A DNA stretch of 64,000 nucleotides from Amycolatopsis mediterranei (lineage in GTDB: Bacteria; Actinomycetota; Actinomycetes; Mycobacteriales; Pseudonocardiaceae). Within the stretch, counting starts at the first letter, position 1, and every line of letters starts with the position of its first letter. Shown here one piece after another: positions 43,260 through 51,621 of this stretch. Position numbers and translations under genes: made by a program. A model generated the notes under the pieces. The model had not been told where the DNA came from. It worked only from the letters and a program-made list of their open reading frames with translations, and did no database searches. The stretch is from contig NZ_CP100416.1 in NCBI RefSeq assembly GCF_026017845.1, positions 10,386,081 through 10,450,080 of the forward strand, given 5' to 3'.

Positions 43260-43940
43260 TCAGGCCAAGCCCAGAAACTCGCGCAGGGTGGCACGGGCGT
43301 CCGCAGGCAGAGCCCGGTATTCAGCCCACACCCGCTCGGCCGTGCTGAACGTCCGCTCGTCCGCATCGACCCAGCCGGCAAGGAGCTCGCGCTCGTCCGG
43401 GCTCAGCGCGCCGGCTCGCTCGATGACGGCAGACAGGTCCGCGGCGAGTTCCTTCGCACCCACCCGGCAGCGGTTACATTCGGTAACCAGCTGCACCTCG
43501 CTGACGCCCCCCGGAAGCACGACTTCACGGCGGGCAATATCAAGCTGCGCGCCCTCAAAGGTGCCGACGTAGAACTGACCGGGCGTAATTCCACACGACC
43601 GGCACATATTGCTGTCACCGGAAATCACTTCACGCCGACGCACCGCGCCAATAGCTGGCGCTGACTTCGACCTCGAAGGCATTCCCTTCTCCCAGACGGG
43701 CTGCCCGCGCGTCACGAACCGCTGCTGAGCCGAGGTCAGAAGCGGATCCTCCCGGTTGGTGTCAATGCGCCAATCAAAACTCCGGAGATCGCGCATCCGG
43801 CGATCGATCTGCGAGACCCCCGGGAAGGCGGCGCGCATCTGCTCCTTGGTGAACTCGTTCCCTTCACCGACCTCAGCGAGCAGCCACAAGGCAACACGCT
43901 TCATGGTTCCAAGGTTCGGGTCTTCCCACGACGGCAACAA
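43260..43940 (-). CDS. Zinc-ribbon / degenerate HNH-like protein of the island
   Basis: The 226-residue protein has an N-terminal winged-helix-like part (MKRVALWLLAEVGEGNEFT, then RMRDLRSFDWRIDTNREDPLL and FVTRGQPVWEKG) and a central zinc site C113xxC116...C155xxC158. This spacing is that of HNH nucleases found beside actinobacterial restriction genes, but the usual HNH histidines between the two cysteine pairs are not evident, so it may bind DNA without cutting. TTG 43940 has GAGG about 9 nt upstream; Met13 (43904) is an alternative. It is probably the first gene of the three-gene minus-strand unit. Confidence 0.7.
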   Translation of the reverse strand: MLPSWEDPNLGTMKRVALWLLAEVGEGNEFTKEQMRAAFPGVSQIDRRMRDLRSFDWRIDTNREDPLLTSAQQRFVTRGQPVWEKGMPSRSKSAPAIGAVRRREVISGDSNMCRSCGITPGQFYVGTFEGAQLDIARREVVLPGGVSEVQLVTECNRCRVGAKELAADLSAVIERAGALSPDERELLAGWVDADERTFSTAERVWAEYRALPADARATLREFLGLA

Positions 43941-44103
43941 TTACTTGACCTCACTTTCAGTGCGCGCACGATCGCCGAGAGCACGCTTCTCCTCCGACGG
44001 TGTACACGCTGCGGGACACTGTTAATCCTTTGTAGCACGAAAGCGGGCTCGCGCCACGCCGTCGGTGTTTACAGAACCAGCACCCGGAGCCGCCTGACAG
44101 TAG

Positions 44104-44134
44104 GTTGCGTACGCAACTTATTTGCACATGCAAC
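44104..44134. promoter_or_regulatory. Two operator-like palindromes upstream of the zinc-ribbon gene
   Basis: GTTGCGTACGCAAC (44104-44117) is a perfect 14-bp palindrome. TTTGCACATGCAAC (44121-44134) is a near-copy in the form TTGC-N4-GCAA, offset by 17 bp. They lie about 165 nt before the minus-strand defence operon and 460 nt before the plus-strand HTH gene. Confidence 0.45.
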
Positions 44135-44545
44135 TATTCTCGGTACGAGCATCGCCCCTCTCGGAACTAATTGAACCATCAATCAATTATGCGAGCCTTC
44201 GGTCGGCATACGTCGCCATCTGCGCATATTCGGCTTCTGAGTCGAACTGAGATTCCGGCCCGACAATTGTAGATTGTCGACGATCTGCAATCGGGCTAGC
44301 TGCGCCACAAGAACACGCCTCCGCAGCTGAAGACGCGACGCGCCGCGAAGGACACGAAGACGCGAAGCGATGGCTCCCTGCGGTACGATCCCGAGGCTCA
44401 ACTGTCCACGAAGTGCCGTGCTGACACGAAAGGATCATTCGCAAGGACACGCGCCTTCCCCGTACCTGGGCGAACATCCAGGCGAGCAGGACGTACTCCT
44501 CGCCGCTGTTAAAGGCACCCCAAAACAAATCCGGCAACCCGAACT

Positions 44546-44574
44546 ACGCTCGATCAAACCACGCTCGATCAAAC
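44546..44574. repeat. Tandem 15-bp repeat before the HTH gene
   Basis: ACGCTCGATCAAAC occurs at 44546-44559 and again at 44561-44574, one 15-bp period apart. It ends 22 nt before the HTH start, a position suited to autoregulation. Confidence 0.6.
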
Positions 44575-44596
44575 AAGGGGAAGCAGGCGACACACG

Positions 44597-45211
44597 ATGA
44601 GACTGGGCCACGCTGGCGGGCGATTCCCCCCGGACGCAACGGCCGCGCAGCGCCAGCTCGCAAACGTTCTTCTGTCTCTGTGCCGGTGCATGGCGGCCCG
44701 GACACAGGCTGAGAGAGCAGCGAGGATCTGGGTTTCCAAGCCAGCGCTCTCGCTTTACGTCAACGCACACCGGATCCCATCCATTTCAATCTTGCAGTCG
44801 ATGTACACGCGGGCAAAGGAAGGCGGCCGGGGGCAGCTCCCTTGCACACTGGAGGAGCTCATCGTGCTGCGCGCGCTCGCCAAGTCAAGTTCGCGAAACG
44901 CAGGCAAGCAGGGCGAGCAGCCGATTCGCGGGAAGCAGATTCGCGTCAACCAGAGCCACGCCGTCGAGAGGCAGGAACGCCAGCATGCGCCGGGAGAACG
45001 CCAGCTCATGACCTCTGTGATCCACGCTGCATCAGAACAGGCTGCATCAGAAGAGGACTGCTCAGAAGACAGCACTAGCCAGGTTCCCTCCACCGCTTCT
45101 TCTATGCCACTTCGCCATGCATGGGGTGGACCGGCGCAACGCGATGTCGCCACTGGGGTCGGACCGGCGCAACGTAAAGAGCACCTTGCCGTCTCCGCCG
45201 ACTCGAACTGA
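44597..45211 (+). CDS. Helix-turn-helix protein with disordered tail
   Basis: The 204-residue protein has an N-terminal helix-turn-helix domain (about 17-95: RQLANVLLSLCRCMAAR, TQAERAARIWVSKPALSLYVNAHRIP, LPCTLEELIVLRALA), a pattern I associate with small actinobacterial regulators near mobile or conflict genes. Residues 100-204 are low-complexity (Gln, Ser, Ala, Arg-rich) and contain a duplicated GPAQR motif that reflects a direct repeat in the DNA. Codon use is less GC-biased than in core genes. ATG 44597 follows a 15-bp tandem repeat. It may regulate the adjacent island; function is otherwise unknown. Confidence 0.65.
   Translation: MRLGHAGGRFPPDATAAQRQLANVLLSLCRCMAARTQAERAARIWVSKPALSLYVNAHRIPSISILQSMYTRAKEGGRGQLPCTLEELIVLRALAKSSSRNAGKQGEQPIRGKQIRVNQSHAVERQERQHAPGERQLMTSVIHAASEQAASEEDCSEDSTSQVPSTASSMPLRHAWGGPAQRDVATGVGPAQRKEHLAVSADSN
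45120..45175. repeat. Direct repeat within the HTH gene tail
   Basis: TGGGGTGGACCGGCGCAACG (about 45121-45140) and TGGGGTCGGACCGGCGCAAC (about 45154-45173) are near-identical. They encode the repeated GPAQR in the low-complexity tail. Confidence 0.6.
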
Positions 45212-45721
45212 CGAGGAAGCGGTGCCGATCGATCGCGGCAGGCGGCACAGTCGCAAGCAAGGCCACAAGCAAGGCGATCGTGGCTAGCGCACTCAGGATT
45301 GACCTTTCACAACTATCCATAACACCAAGGAGTGCCCCGTAAGGACCAGCCCAACAATATTCATCCATTCGCAGAGGTGCAGGTGCGGGCAATCCACATC
45401 CACCGTTGCACTTGACACTGCGAGGCCTCGGCAGTCATCTCAGGTTGTCACTCACAGTAACGAGGTGACCATCAGAAGATGCCTGGTCGTGCAGGTGCCG
45501 TCAAGGCTCGCGTCCCGGCCCGCAGCCATGCGAGCACCGAGCACAAGCCGCCATGCAAGCCACGGCAAGCCATGCAAGCCGGTCCTCATCGGGCTAGTTC
45601 GCAGAAGCCGTCCTGCCTGGGGCACATTCAGGGAAAGCCAGCCGGCATGCCGGCAAGCAGTCACCGGCGGGCCTTCCCCTTCCAGAACCCCTCCACCTGC
45701 GCAAACAAGTAAGGAGCCCCG
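45212..45721. other. Non-coding, repeat-poor region at the end of the island
   Basis: This 510-nt stretch shows no convincing gene on either strand. A minus-strand frame starting at 45320 has one hydrophobic stretch (LSALATIALLVALLA) that then runs into basic, low-complexity sequence antisense to the HTH gene tail; it may be a decayed gene. The segment near 45540-45600 has CATGCAAGC/CACGGCAAGC iterations. Confidence 0.5.
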
Positions 45722-45922
45722 TTGCGTAAGTCTACGGCCCGGGAGCGGAGCCTGCGTCTCCGTACGGCGAGCATCACGCGTTCCGGTAAGCGGACACACT
45801 TCACTGGAACAGTGCCTCAGGAGCCAAGCTGGCCAGGGACGCTCCTACGCGGTGCGCTCTTCGGGCTGGGGAAGGCCGCGGTCGAACGGCTGATTGACGT
45901 ACTGCCGTCCCTCTGGAGCTGA
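45722..45922 (+). CDS. Possible small basic protein, 66 residues
   Basis: A TTG at 45722 is preceded by GTAAGGAG, 5-6 nt upstream, a strong ribosome site. The product is basic in its first half (MRKSTARERSLRLRT) and ends in an amphipathic or hydrophobic helix (LLRGALFGLGKAAVERLIDV). No family is recognised. It ends just before a perfect 17-bp terminator hairpin. The ribosome site and helix argue for a gene; the short length and rare start argue for caution. Confidence 0.4.
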   Translation: MRKSTARERSLRLRTASITRSGKRTHFTGTVPQEPSWPGTLLRGALFGLGKAAVERLIDVLPSLWS

Positions 45923-45925
45923 CCA

Positions 45926-45967
45926 GGACAGGTAGGGTTTGCCGCGGCTTGCAAACCCTACCTGTCC
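45926..45967. terminator. Bidirectional hairpin at the island's right edge
   Basis: A perfect 17-bp stem (GGACAGGTAGGGTTTGC at 45926-45942, 8-nt loop, arm 45951-45967) contains the TAG stop of the SCP2 gene on the minus strand. It can terminate both the plus-strand small gene and the SCP2 genes. Confidence 0.75.
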
Positions 45968-46566
45968 CCAGATGGCTTGGGGATGTCGAAGTAGCTGGAG
46001 AAGCGGACCGCCGGCGCGTACTCGCCCTTCACTTTGACCCGGCCCGTCACGAACATCGCCGCCACCGCCGCGTTGCCCGTGGCCATCCTGATGAAGTCGT
46101 CGACCGACAGCGTGATCGTGGTGTCCGGTGTTCGCGACAAGTCCGTCGAGGAAACGCACACCCCGTCCTCGATCACCGTCTGGAAACGGTCGTAGCCGTC
46201 GTCGCCTGAACCTTCGGAAAAGCGCCAGGAAACCACGAAATCCACGTGACGTGCTCGGGTCGGCGAGAAATGCTCCGACATCCGGCGGAATATCTCGTCC
46301 AGAAACACCGAACGCAGCTCCGGGTGGTCCGCGATCGCCTTCAGCTGGTCACGAGACGCTCGGCGGACGACGTCCACCAGGACGTCCGTCGACAACGAGC
46401 TCAGCTCGATGCCCGCGCCCGCTTCGCCCAGCATGTGCAGGGTTTCCAGGACCTGGGTGAACTGCTCGGGCGTCAAGCGGCCGAGAACCAGCTTCTCCGC
46501 GAACGCGTTCACCGCGTGGCCACCACGAAGGGTGCGGGGGCGGCGCCATTTCGCGTTTCGGGGCAC
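45958..46566 (-). CDS. SCP2 sterol-carrier-like domain protein (paralogue B)
   Basis: The 202-residue protein has a helical N-terminal half (about 20-100) and an SCP2-like C-terminal domain (about 105-195) with DTTITLSVDDFIRMATGNAAVAAMFVTGRVKVKGE, the sterol-carrier fold used for binding lipids or acyl-CoA. It is a paralogue of the gene just upstream, sharing RSVFLDEIFRRM-type and VTGRVKVKG segments. GTG 46566 is the open frame's start, 7 nt after the neighbour's stop; GTG at codon 19 is a possible later start. It is likely co-transcribed with its paralogue under the YTAC-N6-GTAR operators. Confidence 0.82.
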   Translation of the reverse strand: MPRNAKWRRPRTLRGGHAVNAFAEKLVLGRLTPEQFTQVLETLHMLGEAGAGIELSSLSTDVLVDVVRRASRDQLKAIADHPELRSVFLDEIFRRMSEHFSPTRARHVDFVVSWRFSEGSGDDGYDRFQTVIEDGVCVSSTDLSRTPDTTITLSVDDFIRMATGNAAVAAMFVTGRVKVKGEYAPAVRFSSYFDIPKPSGDR

Positions 46567-46573
46567 GGGCGGA

Positions 46574-47230
46574 CTATACGGGGTGCGGTAAGTCGAAGAA
46601 ACCGATCAACCCGGCCGCGAAGGCCAAGTCACCCTTGACCTTTATTCTCCCCGTGACGAACAACACCGCCGGTGTCGCCTGGTGGGTGATGAGCCGGAAG
46701 AAGTCCGCCGGCGCGATGGTGATCGTGACCCGGGGGCGGCCTTTCATCTCGCGGCTCACCGTGCAGGCACCGTGGGAGATCGCCGTCTCGTAGCGGTCGT
46801 AGCCGCCTTCGCCGGTTCCGCCCGACAGGCGCCAGTGGACCACCGCCTGCAGGTCGCGGGCTCGATCCGTGCGAATATGCGCGCCCATGCGGGCGAAGAT
46901 CTCGTCCAGCACGCGCTCTCGCAGCGGCCGGTCGGCGACGACACTCTCCAGCTGCGCGCGCGACGCCGATGCCACCAGCGATGCGAAGCGGGCCGGCTCG
47001 ACCTTGCTCAGGTCGAACGCCGGGGCGCGCTCAGCCAGCCTCAGCAGGGCGTTCAGGAGGCGACGGAAGTCGTCCTTGCGGAGGTCGCCGGGGTCGAGGG
47101 CGAGCTCGTTGACGTCGAGGGCGTGGGCCTCCGGGCCCAGCGGGTCCAGCCGCTCGAGTGCGTCGAGCAGCGCCGGCCCGCGGAGGTCCGCGAGCCGATC
47201 GGCGCTGGTCATCCCGGCGTTTTCGGCCAT
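46574..47230 (-). CDS. SCP2 sterol-carrier-like domain protein (paralogue A)
   Basis: The 218-residue protein has a helical N-terminal region and a C-terminal SCP2-like domain with VTITIAPADFFRLITHQATPAVLFVTGRIKVKGD. It resembles the downstream gene over the full length. ATG 47230 is preferred because AGAGGGG lies 5-6 nt upstream; a TTG at 47254 has no such site and overlaps the operator. It is divergent from a TetR gene, with two palindromes between. A lipid- or acyl-CoA-binding role that supports the neighbouring beta-oxidation genes is inferred. Confidence 0.85.
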   Translation of the reverse strand: MAENAGMTSADRLADLRGPALLDALERLDPLGPEAHALDVNELALDPGDLRKDDFRRLLNALLRLAERAPAFDLSKVEPARFASLVASASRAQLESVVADRPLRERVLDEIFARMGAHIRTDRARDLQAVVHWRLSGGTGEGGYDRYETAISHGACTVSREMKGRPRVTITIAPADFFRLITHQATPAVLFVTGRIKVKGDLAFAAGLIGFFDLPHPV

Positions 47231-47246
47231 GGTCACCCCTCTCCAG

Positions 47247-47260
47247 TTACCCAAGAGTAA
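47247..47260. promoter_or_regulatory. YTAC-N6-GTAR operator, SCP2/TetR site 1
   Basis: TTACCCAAGAGTAA lies 17 nt before the SCP2 gene start and 16 bp centre-to-centre from the second copy. It is the same motif as at fadE5 and fabG4/fadA2. Confidence 0.6.
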
Positions 47261-47262
47261 TA

Positions 47263-47276
47263 CTACCCACCAGTAG
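47263..47276. promoter_or_regulatory. YTAC-N6-GTAR operator, SCP2/TetR site 2
   Basis: CTACCCACCAGTAG is the second copy in this intergenic region, 81 nt before the TetR start. Flanking bases extend the partial symmetry (ACTACC...AGTAGGT). Confidence 0.6.
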
Positions 47277-47356
47277 GTAGGCGGGCAAGCGTGCCGAAAT
47301 CACCCTCCCGGGTCTACTGCCGGTACCGTCTCCGGGCAGCAACGAGGAGGTCCAGC

Positions 47357-48013
47357 GTGTCAGAGGAAGACCAGCGTCCGCCCGAACGGGCCAGGCGGCT
47401 GCCGCGTGCGGTGCGCGAACGGCAGATCCTGGACGCGGCCGTCCAGGTCTTCTCGCGCCACGGCTACCACGCCGCGTCGATGGACGAGATCTCCGACGTC
47501 GCCGGCGTCTCGAAGCCGATGATCTACACCTACCTCGGCTCGAAGGAGGACCTCTTCGGCGCGTGCATCCGCCGCGAGGCGACGCGCCTGCTCGAGGCCA
47601 TCCAGGCCGGCGTGCAGCCCGACCTGCCGCCGGACATGCAGCTCTGGCACGGCCTGCGGTCCTTCTACCGCTTCGTCGCCGAGTACCGCGAGTCGTGGAC
47701 GGTTCTGCACCGCCAGGCCCTCACCGTCGGCGGGGCCTTCGCCGCGGAGATCACCGACATGCGGGCGCGCGCGATCCAGCTCGTGGCCGCCCTCGTGGTG
47801 TCCGCCGGCACCCGCAAGGGCGTCGGCGAGCAGGCCGAGTTCTCCGGCGAAGGCCTGTCCGCGGCGCTGGTCGGTGCGGCCGAGTCGCTGGCCGACTGGG
47901 CCCTCGACCACCCCGACATCTCCGACGGCGTGCTGGCCTCCTGGCTGATGAACCTCGTCTGGCTCGGCTTCAACGACCTCATCGAGGGCGCGGTCTGGAA
48001 GCCGTCAGAGTGA
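47357..48013 (+). CDS. TetR family regulator, candidate fatty-acid regulator
   Basis: The 218-residue protein has the TetR helix-turn-helix (about 20-65, SMDEISDVAGVSKPMIYTYLGSKEDLF) and a helical domain suited to acyl-CoA-type ligands. GTG 47357 has GAGGAGG 7 nt upstream. It sits between SCP2 genes and htdX-fabG4, where M. tuberculosis has the TetR gene Rv0238 near Rv0241c-Rv0244c. Palindromes of one type occur at its own promoter, at fabG4/fadA2 and at fadE5, so it is the natural candidate to bind them. Its 3' end overlaps htdX by 9 nt. Confidence 0.9.
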   Translation: MSEEDQRPPERARRLPRAVRERQILDAAVQVFSRHGYHAASMDEISDVAGVSKPMIYTYLGSKEDLFGACIRREATRLLEAIQAGVQPDLPPDMQLWHGLRSFYRFVAEYRESWTVLHRQALTVGGAFAAEITDMRARAIQLVAALVVSAGTRKGVGEQAEFSGEGLSAALVGAAESLADWALDHPDISDGVLASWLMNLVWLGFNDLIEGAVWKPSE

Positions 48014-48847
48014 GCTGATCGTGCCTTCCAGGTGCGGCTTCGACCCGCTCCACAGCTCGAACGCCCACCCCTCCGGAGTCGCCCACGACGTGAAGCCCGC
48101 CTTGGCCGGCAGGAGCACCGGCTGCTTGAAGCGGACGTCGATCGTGAACGCCTCCGGCAGCCGGCCTTCGAACGCGGCCAGCGCGTGGGCCTTCGTCCAC
48201 ATCCCGTGCGCGATCGCGCGCGGGAAGCCGAACAGGCGAGCCGTCAGCGGGTGCAGGTGGATCGGGTTGCGGTCGCCCGAGACCTCCGCGTAGCGCCGCC
48301 CGATGTCGCCCGGGACGCGCCAGATCGCGTCCGGCGTCGGCGGTGCGAGCTGGTCACGCCGCGAAGAAGACCCGGAACCCGAGCCGCGCCGCAGGTACGT
48401 GCTGACGTCGTGCCAGACCAGGTCGTCCCCGGTCCAGGCTTCGCTGACGACGTCGAACTGACGGCCCTTCTCGTGCGGACGCAAGTTTTCGGCCCGCACG
48501 CGCACGGTCAGCGGCTCGCTCACCCGCAGCGCGCGGTGCTGGGTGATCCGGTTCGCCACGTGCACCATGCCGAGCAGCGGGAACGGGAAGCCCGGCTCGG
48601 TCATCAGCGCCATCTGCAGCGGGAACGCCAGCATGTGCGGGTACGTCGCCGGCAGCTCGTCGCTCAGCCGGAACCCGCACACCGTGTTGTACGCGGCGAG
48701 GTGCGCCGGATCGACGACGACGCCCGTGCGGACCAGTTCGGTGTCCGGCAGCTGACCGCCCGACGGCTTCCGCAGGACGCCGCCGAGCAGCGCCTTCGGG
48801 TACAGCGTGGCCAGGCTCGGCGTGCTGTCGAGTTCGCGGATCGCCAC
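48005..48847 (-). CDS. htdX: MaoC-like 3-hydroxyacyl-thioester dehydratase, HtdX type
   Basis: The 280-residue protein is a double-hotdog dehydratase with the hydratase motif YAEVSGDRNPIHLHPLTARLFGFPRAIAHGMW split to about 195-227 (catalytic Asp and His). It matches M. tuberculosis Rv0241c in length and position. It should hydrate or dehydrate enoyl/3-hydroxyacyl thioesters. The GTG start is 1 nt after the fabG4 stop, so the two are co-translated. Confidence 0.9.
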   Translation of the reverse strand: MAIRELDSTPSLATLYPKALLGGVLRKPSGGQLPDTELVRTGVVVDPAHLAAYNTVCGFRLSDELPATYPHMLAFPLQMALMTEPGFPFPLLGMVHVANRITQHRALRVSEPLTVRVRAENLRPHEKGRQFDVVSEAWTGDDLVWHDVSTYLRRGSGSGSSSRRDQLAPPTPDAIWRVPGDIGRRYAEVSGDRNPIHLHPLTARLFGFPRAIAHGMWTKAHALAAFEGRLPEAFTIDVRFKQPVLLPAKAGFTSWATPEGWAFELWSGSKPHLEGTISSL

Positions 48848-48848
48848 G

Positions 48849-50183
<1,335 letters not shown>

Positions 50184-50220
50184 CGGATGCCTCCCGTGCA
50201 GTCTGCGTCACGTCGCAGTC

Positions 50221-50242
50221 TAACCTACTCGCTAGTAGGTTA
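50221..50242. promoter_or_regulatory. 22-bp palindrome between fabG4 and fadA2
   Basis: Arms TAACCTACT (50221-50229) and AGTAGGTTA (50234-50242) are perfect inverted repeats around CGCT. The core 50225-50238 fits YTAC-N6-GTAR. The ends are 37 nt from the fabG4 start and 34 nt from the fadA2 start, so one site could control both. Confidence 0.75.
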
Positions 50243-50276
50243 CAGTGTGAGGGACACGACCAGAGAGGTGGAAGTC

Positions 50277-51566
50277 ATGCCGCCGAAGAAAACGCCTGCC
50301 GTTCGCAAGGTCGCGATCATCGGGGGCAACCGGATCCCCTTCGCGCGGTCCAACGGCCCGTACGCGAAGGCGTCGAACCAGGACATGTTCACCGCCGCCC
50401 TCGACGGTCTGGTGAGCCGCTTCTCGCTGCAGGGTGAGGTGATCGGCGAGGTCGCCGCCGGCGCCGTGCTCAAGCACTCGAAGGACTTCAACCTGGCCCG
50501 CGAGAGCGTGCTGGGCAGCAAGCTTTCGCCCGCGACGCCCGCGTCCGACGTCCAGATGGCCTGCGGCACCGGTCTGCAGGCGATCGTCAACGTCGCGAAC
50601 AAGATCGCGCTCGGTCAGCTCGACTCGGCCATCGCCGGCGGCGTCGACACCACCAGCGACGCCCCGCTCGCCGTCAACGAGGACCTGCGCCAGATCCTCA
50701 TCCAGCTCAACGCGGCCAAGACGCTCGGCGACCGCCTCAAGCTCGTCGCGAAGATCCGCCCCGGGCACATCGTCCCGGCGATCCCGCGCAACGAGGAGCC
50801 GCGCACCGGCCTCTCGATGGGCGAGCACGCGGCGCTGACCGCGAAGGTCTGGGAGATCACCCGCGAGGCGCAGGACGAGCTGGCCGCGAGCAGCCACCAG
50901 AAGCTCGCCGCCGCCTACGACCGCGGGTTCTTCGACGACCTCGTGACGCCGTTCCTCAAGCTCGCGCGCGACCAGAACCTGCGCCCGGACTCGACGGCGG
51001 AGAAGCTCGCCAAGCTCAAGCCGGCCTTCGGCGGCCCGGACGGCACGATGACGGCGGGCAACTCGACCCCGCTGACCGACGGCGCGTCGACCGTCCTGCT
51101 CGCCACCGACGAGTGGGCGAAGGCGCACAAGCTGCCGGTGCTGGCGTACCTGACGTTCTCGCAGACGGCGGCCGTCGACTACGTCCACGGCGACGAGGGC
51201 CTGCTCATGGCGCCCGCCTACGCCGTGCCGCGGATGCTCGCGCGCGCCGGGCTTTCGCTGCAGGACTTCGACTTCTACGAGATCCACGAGGCGTTCGCGT
51301 CGCAGGTGCTGGCCACGCTCAAGGCGTGGGAGGACCCGGCGTTCGCCAAGGAGAAGCTGGACCTGGACGAGCCGCTCGGCGCGATCGACCGGGCGAAGCT
51401 GAATGTCAACGGCTCGTCGCTGGCGGCCGGCCACCCGTTCGCCGCGACCGGCGGCCGGATCGTCGCGACGCTGGCGAAGCTGCTGCACGAGAAGGGGTCC
51501 GGCCGCGGCCTGATCTCCATCTGCGCGGCCGGCGGCCAGGGCGTCACCGCGATCCTGGAGAAGTAG
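50277..51566 (+). CDS. fadA2: Acetyl-CoA acyltransferase (thiolase), FadA2 type
   Basis: The 429-residue thiolase has the nucleophile Cys in QMACGTGLQ, the His in YEIHEAFA and the second active-site Cys in ISICAAGGQG, with NGSSLAAGHPFAATGGR preceding it. It should cleave 3-oxoacyl-CoA in the last beta-oxidation step. ATG 50277 has GAGAGGTGG upstream. Length and neighbours match M. tuberculosis Rv0243. A strong hairpin follows the stop at once. Confidence 0.93.
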   Translation: MPPKKTPAVRKVAIIGGNRIPFARSNGPYAKASNQDMFTAALDGLVSRFSLQGEVIGEVAAGAVLKHSKDFNLARESVLGSKLSPATPASDVQMACGTGLQAIVNVANKIALGQLDSAIAGGVDTTSDAPLAVNEDLRQILIQLNAAKTLGDRLKLVAKIRPGHIVPAIPRNEEPRTGLSMGEHAALTAKVWEITREAQDELAASSHQKLAAAYDRGFFDDLVTPFLKLARDQNLRPDSTAEKLAKLKPAFGGPDGTMTAGNSTPLTDGASTVLLATDEWAKAHKLPVLAYLTFSQTAAVDYVHGDEGLLMAPAYAVPRMLARAGLSLQDFDFYEIHEAFASQVLATLKAWEDPAFAKEKLDLDEPLGAIDRAKLNVNGSSLAAGHPFAATGGRIVATLAKLLHEKGSGRGLISICAAGGQGVTAILEK

Positions 51567-51612
51567 CTTGTACGCGTAAGTGTCACCCTCGGGTGGCACT
51601 TACGCGTACAAG
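51567..51612. terminator. Long hairpin after fadA2
   Basis: CTTGTACGCGTAAGTG (51567-51582) pairs perfectly with CACTTACGCGTACAAG (51597-51612), with a CACC/GGTG inner stem. It starts directly after the fadA2 stop and separates it from the convergent DoxX gene. Confidence 0.88.
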
Positions 51613-51621
51613 CGTCAGCCG

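Larger units (their letters stand above)
43941..44596. other. Non-coding, lower-GC region of the accessory island
   Basis: This 656-nt stretch has no convincing gene. Frames that are open here give proline/arginine/serine-rich products without fold-like patterns. It contains the operator pair at 44104-44134 and a tandem 15-bp repeat at 44546-44574 just before the HTH gene. Base composition is clearly more AT-rich than the flanking core genes. Confidence 0.6.

Noticed and set aside
38149..43940. DISARM, BREX or Dnd/Ssp system
   Set aside because: The hallmark genes (drmA/drmB/drmC, pglZ/brxC, dndC-E, sspB-D) are not recognisable among the products.
44187..44537. 116-codon minus-strand frame in the AT-richer region
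   Set aside because: Composition is irregular (Ser, Arg, Cys), no domain pattern and no ribosome site.
45102..45392. Minus-strand frame with one hydrophobic stretch
   Set aside because: No ribosome site at the internal ATG (45320), and most of the rest is antisense to the HTH gene's repeat tail. At best a decayed gene.
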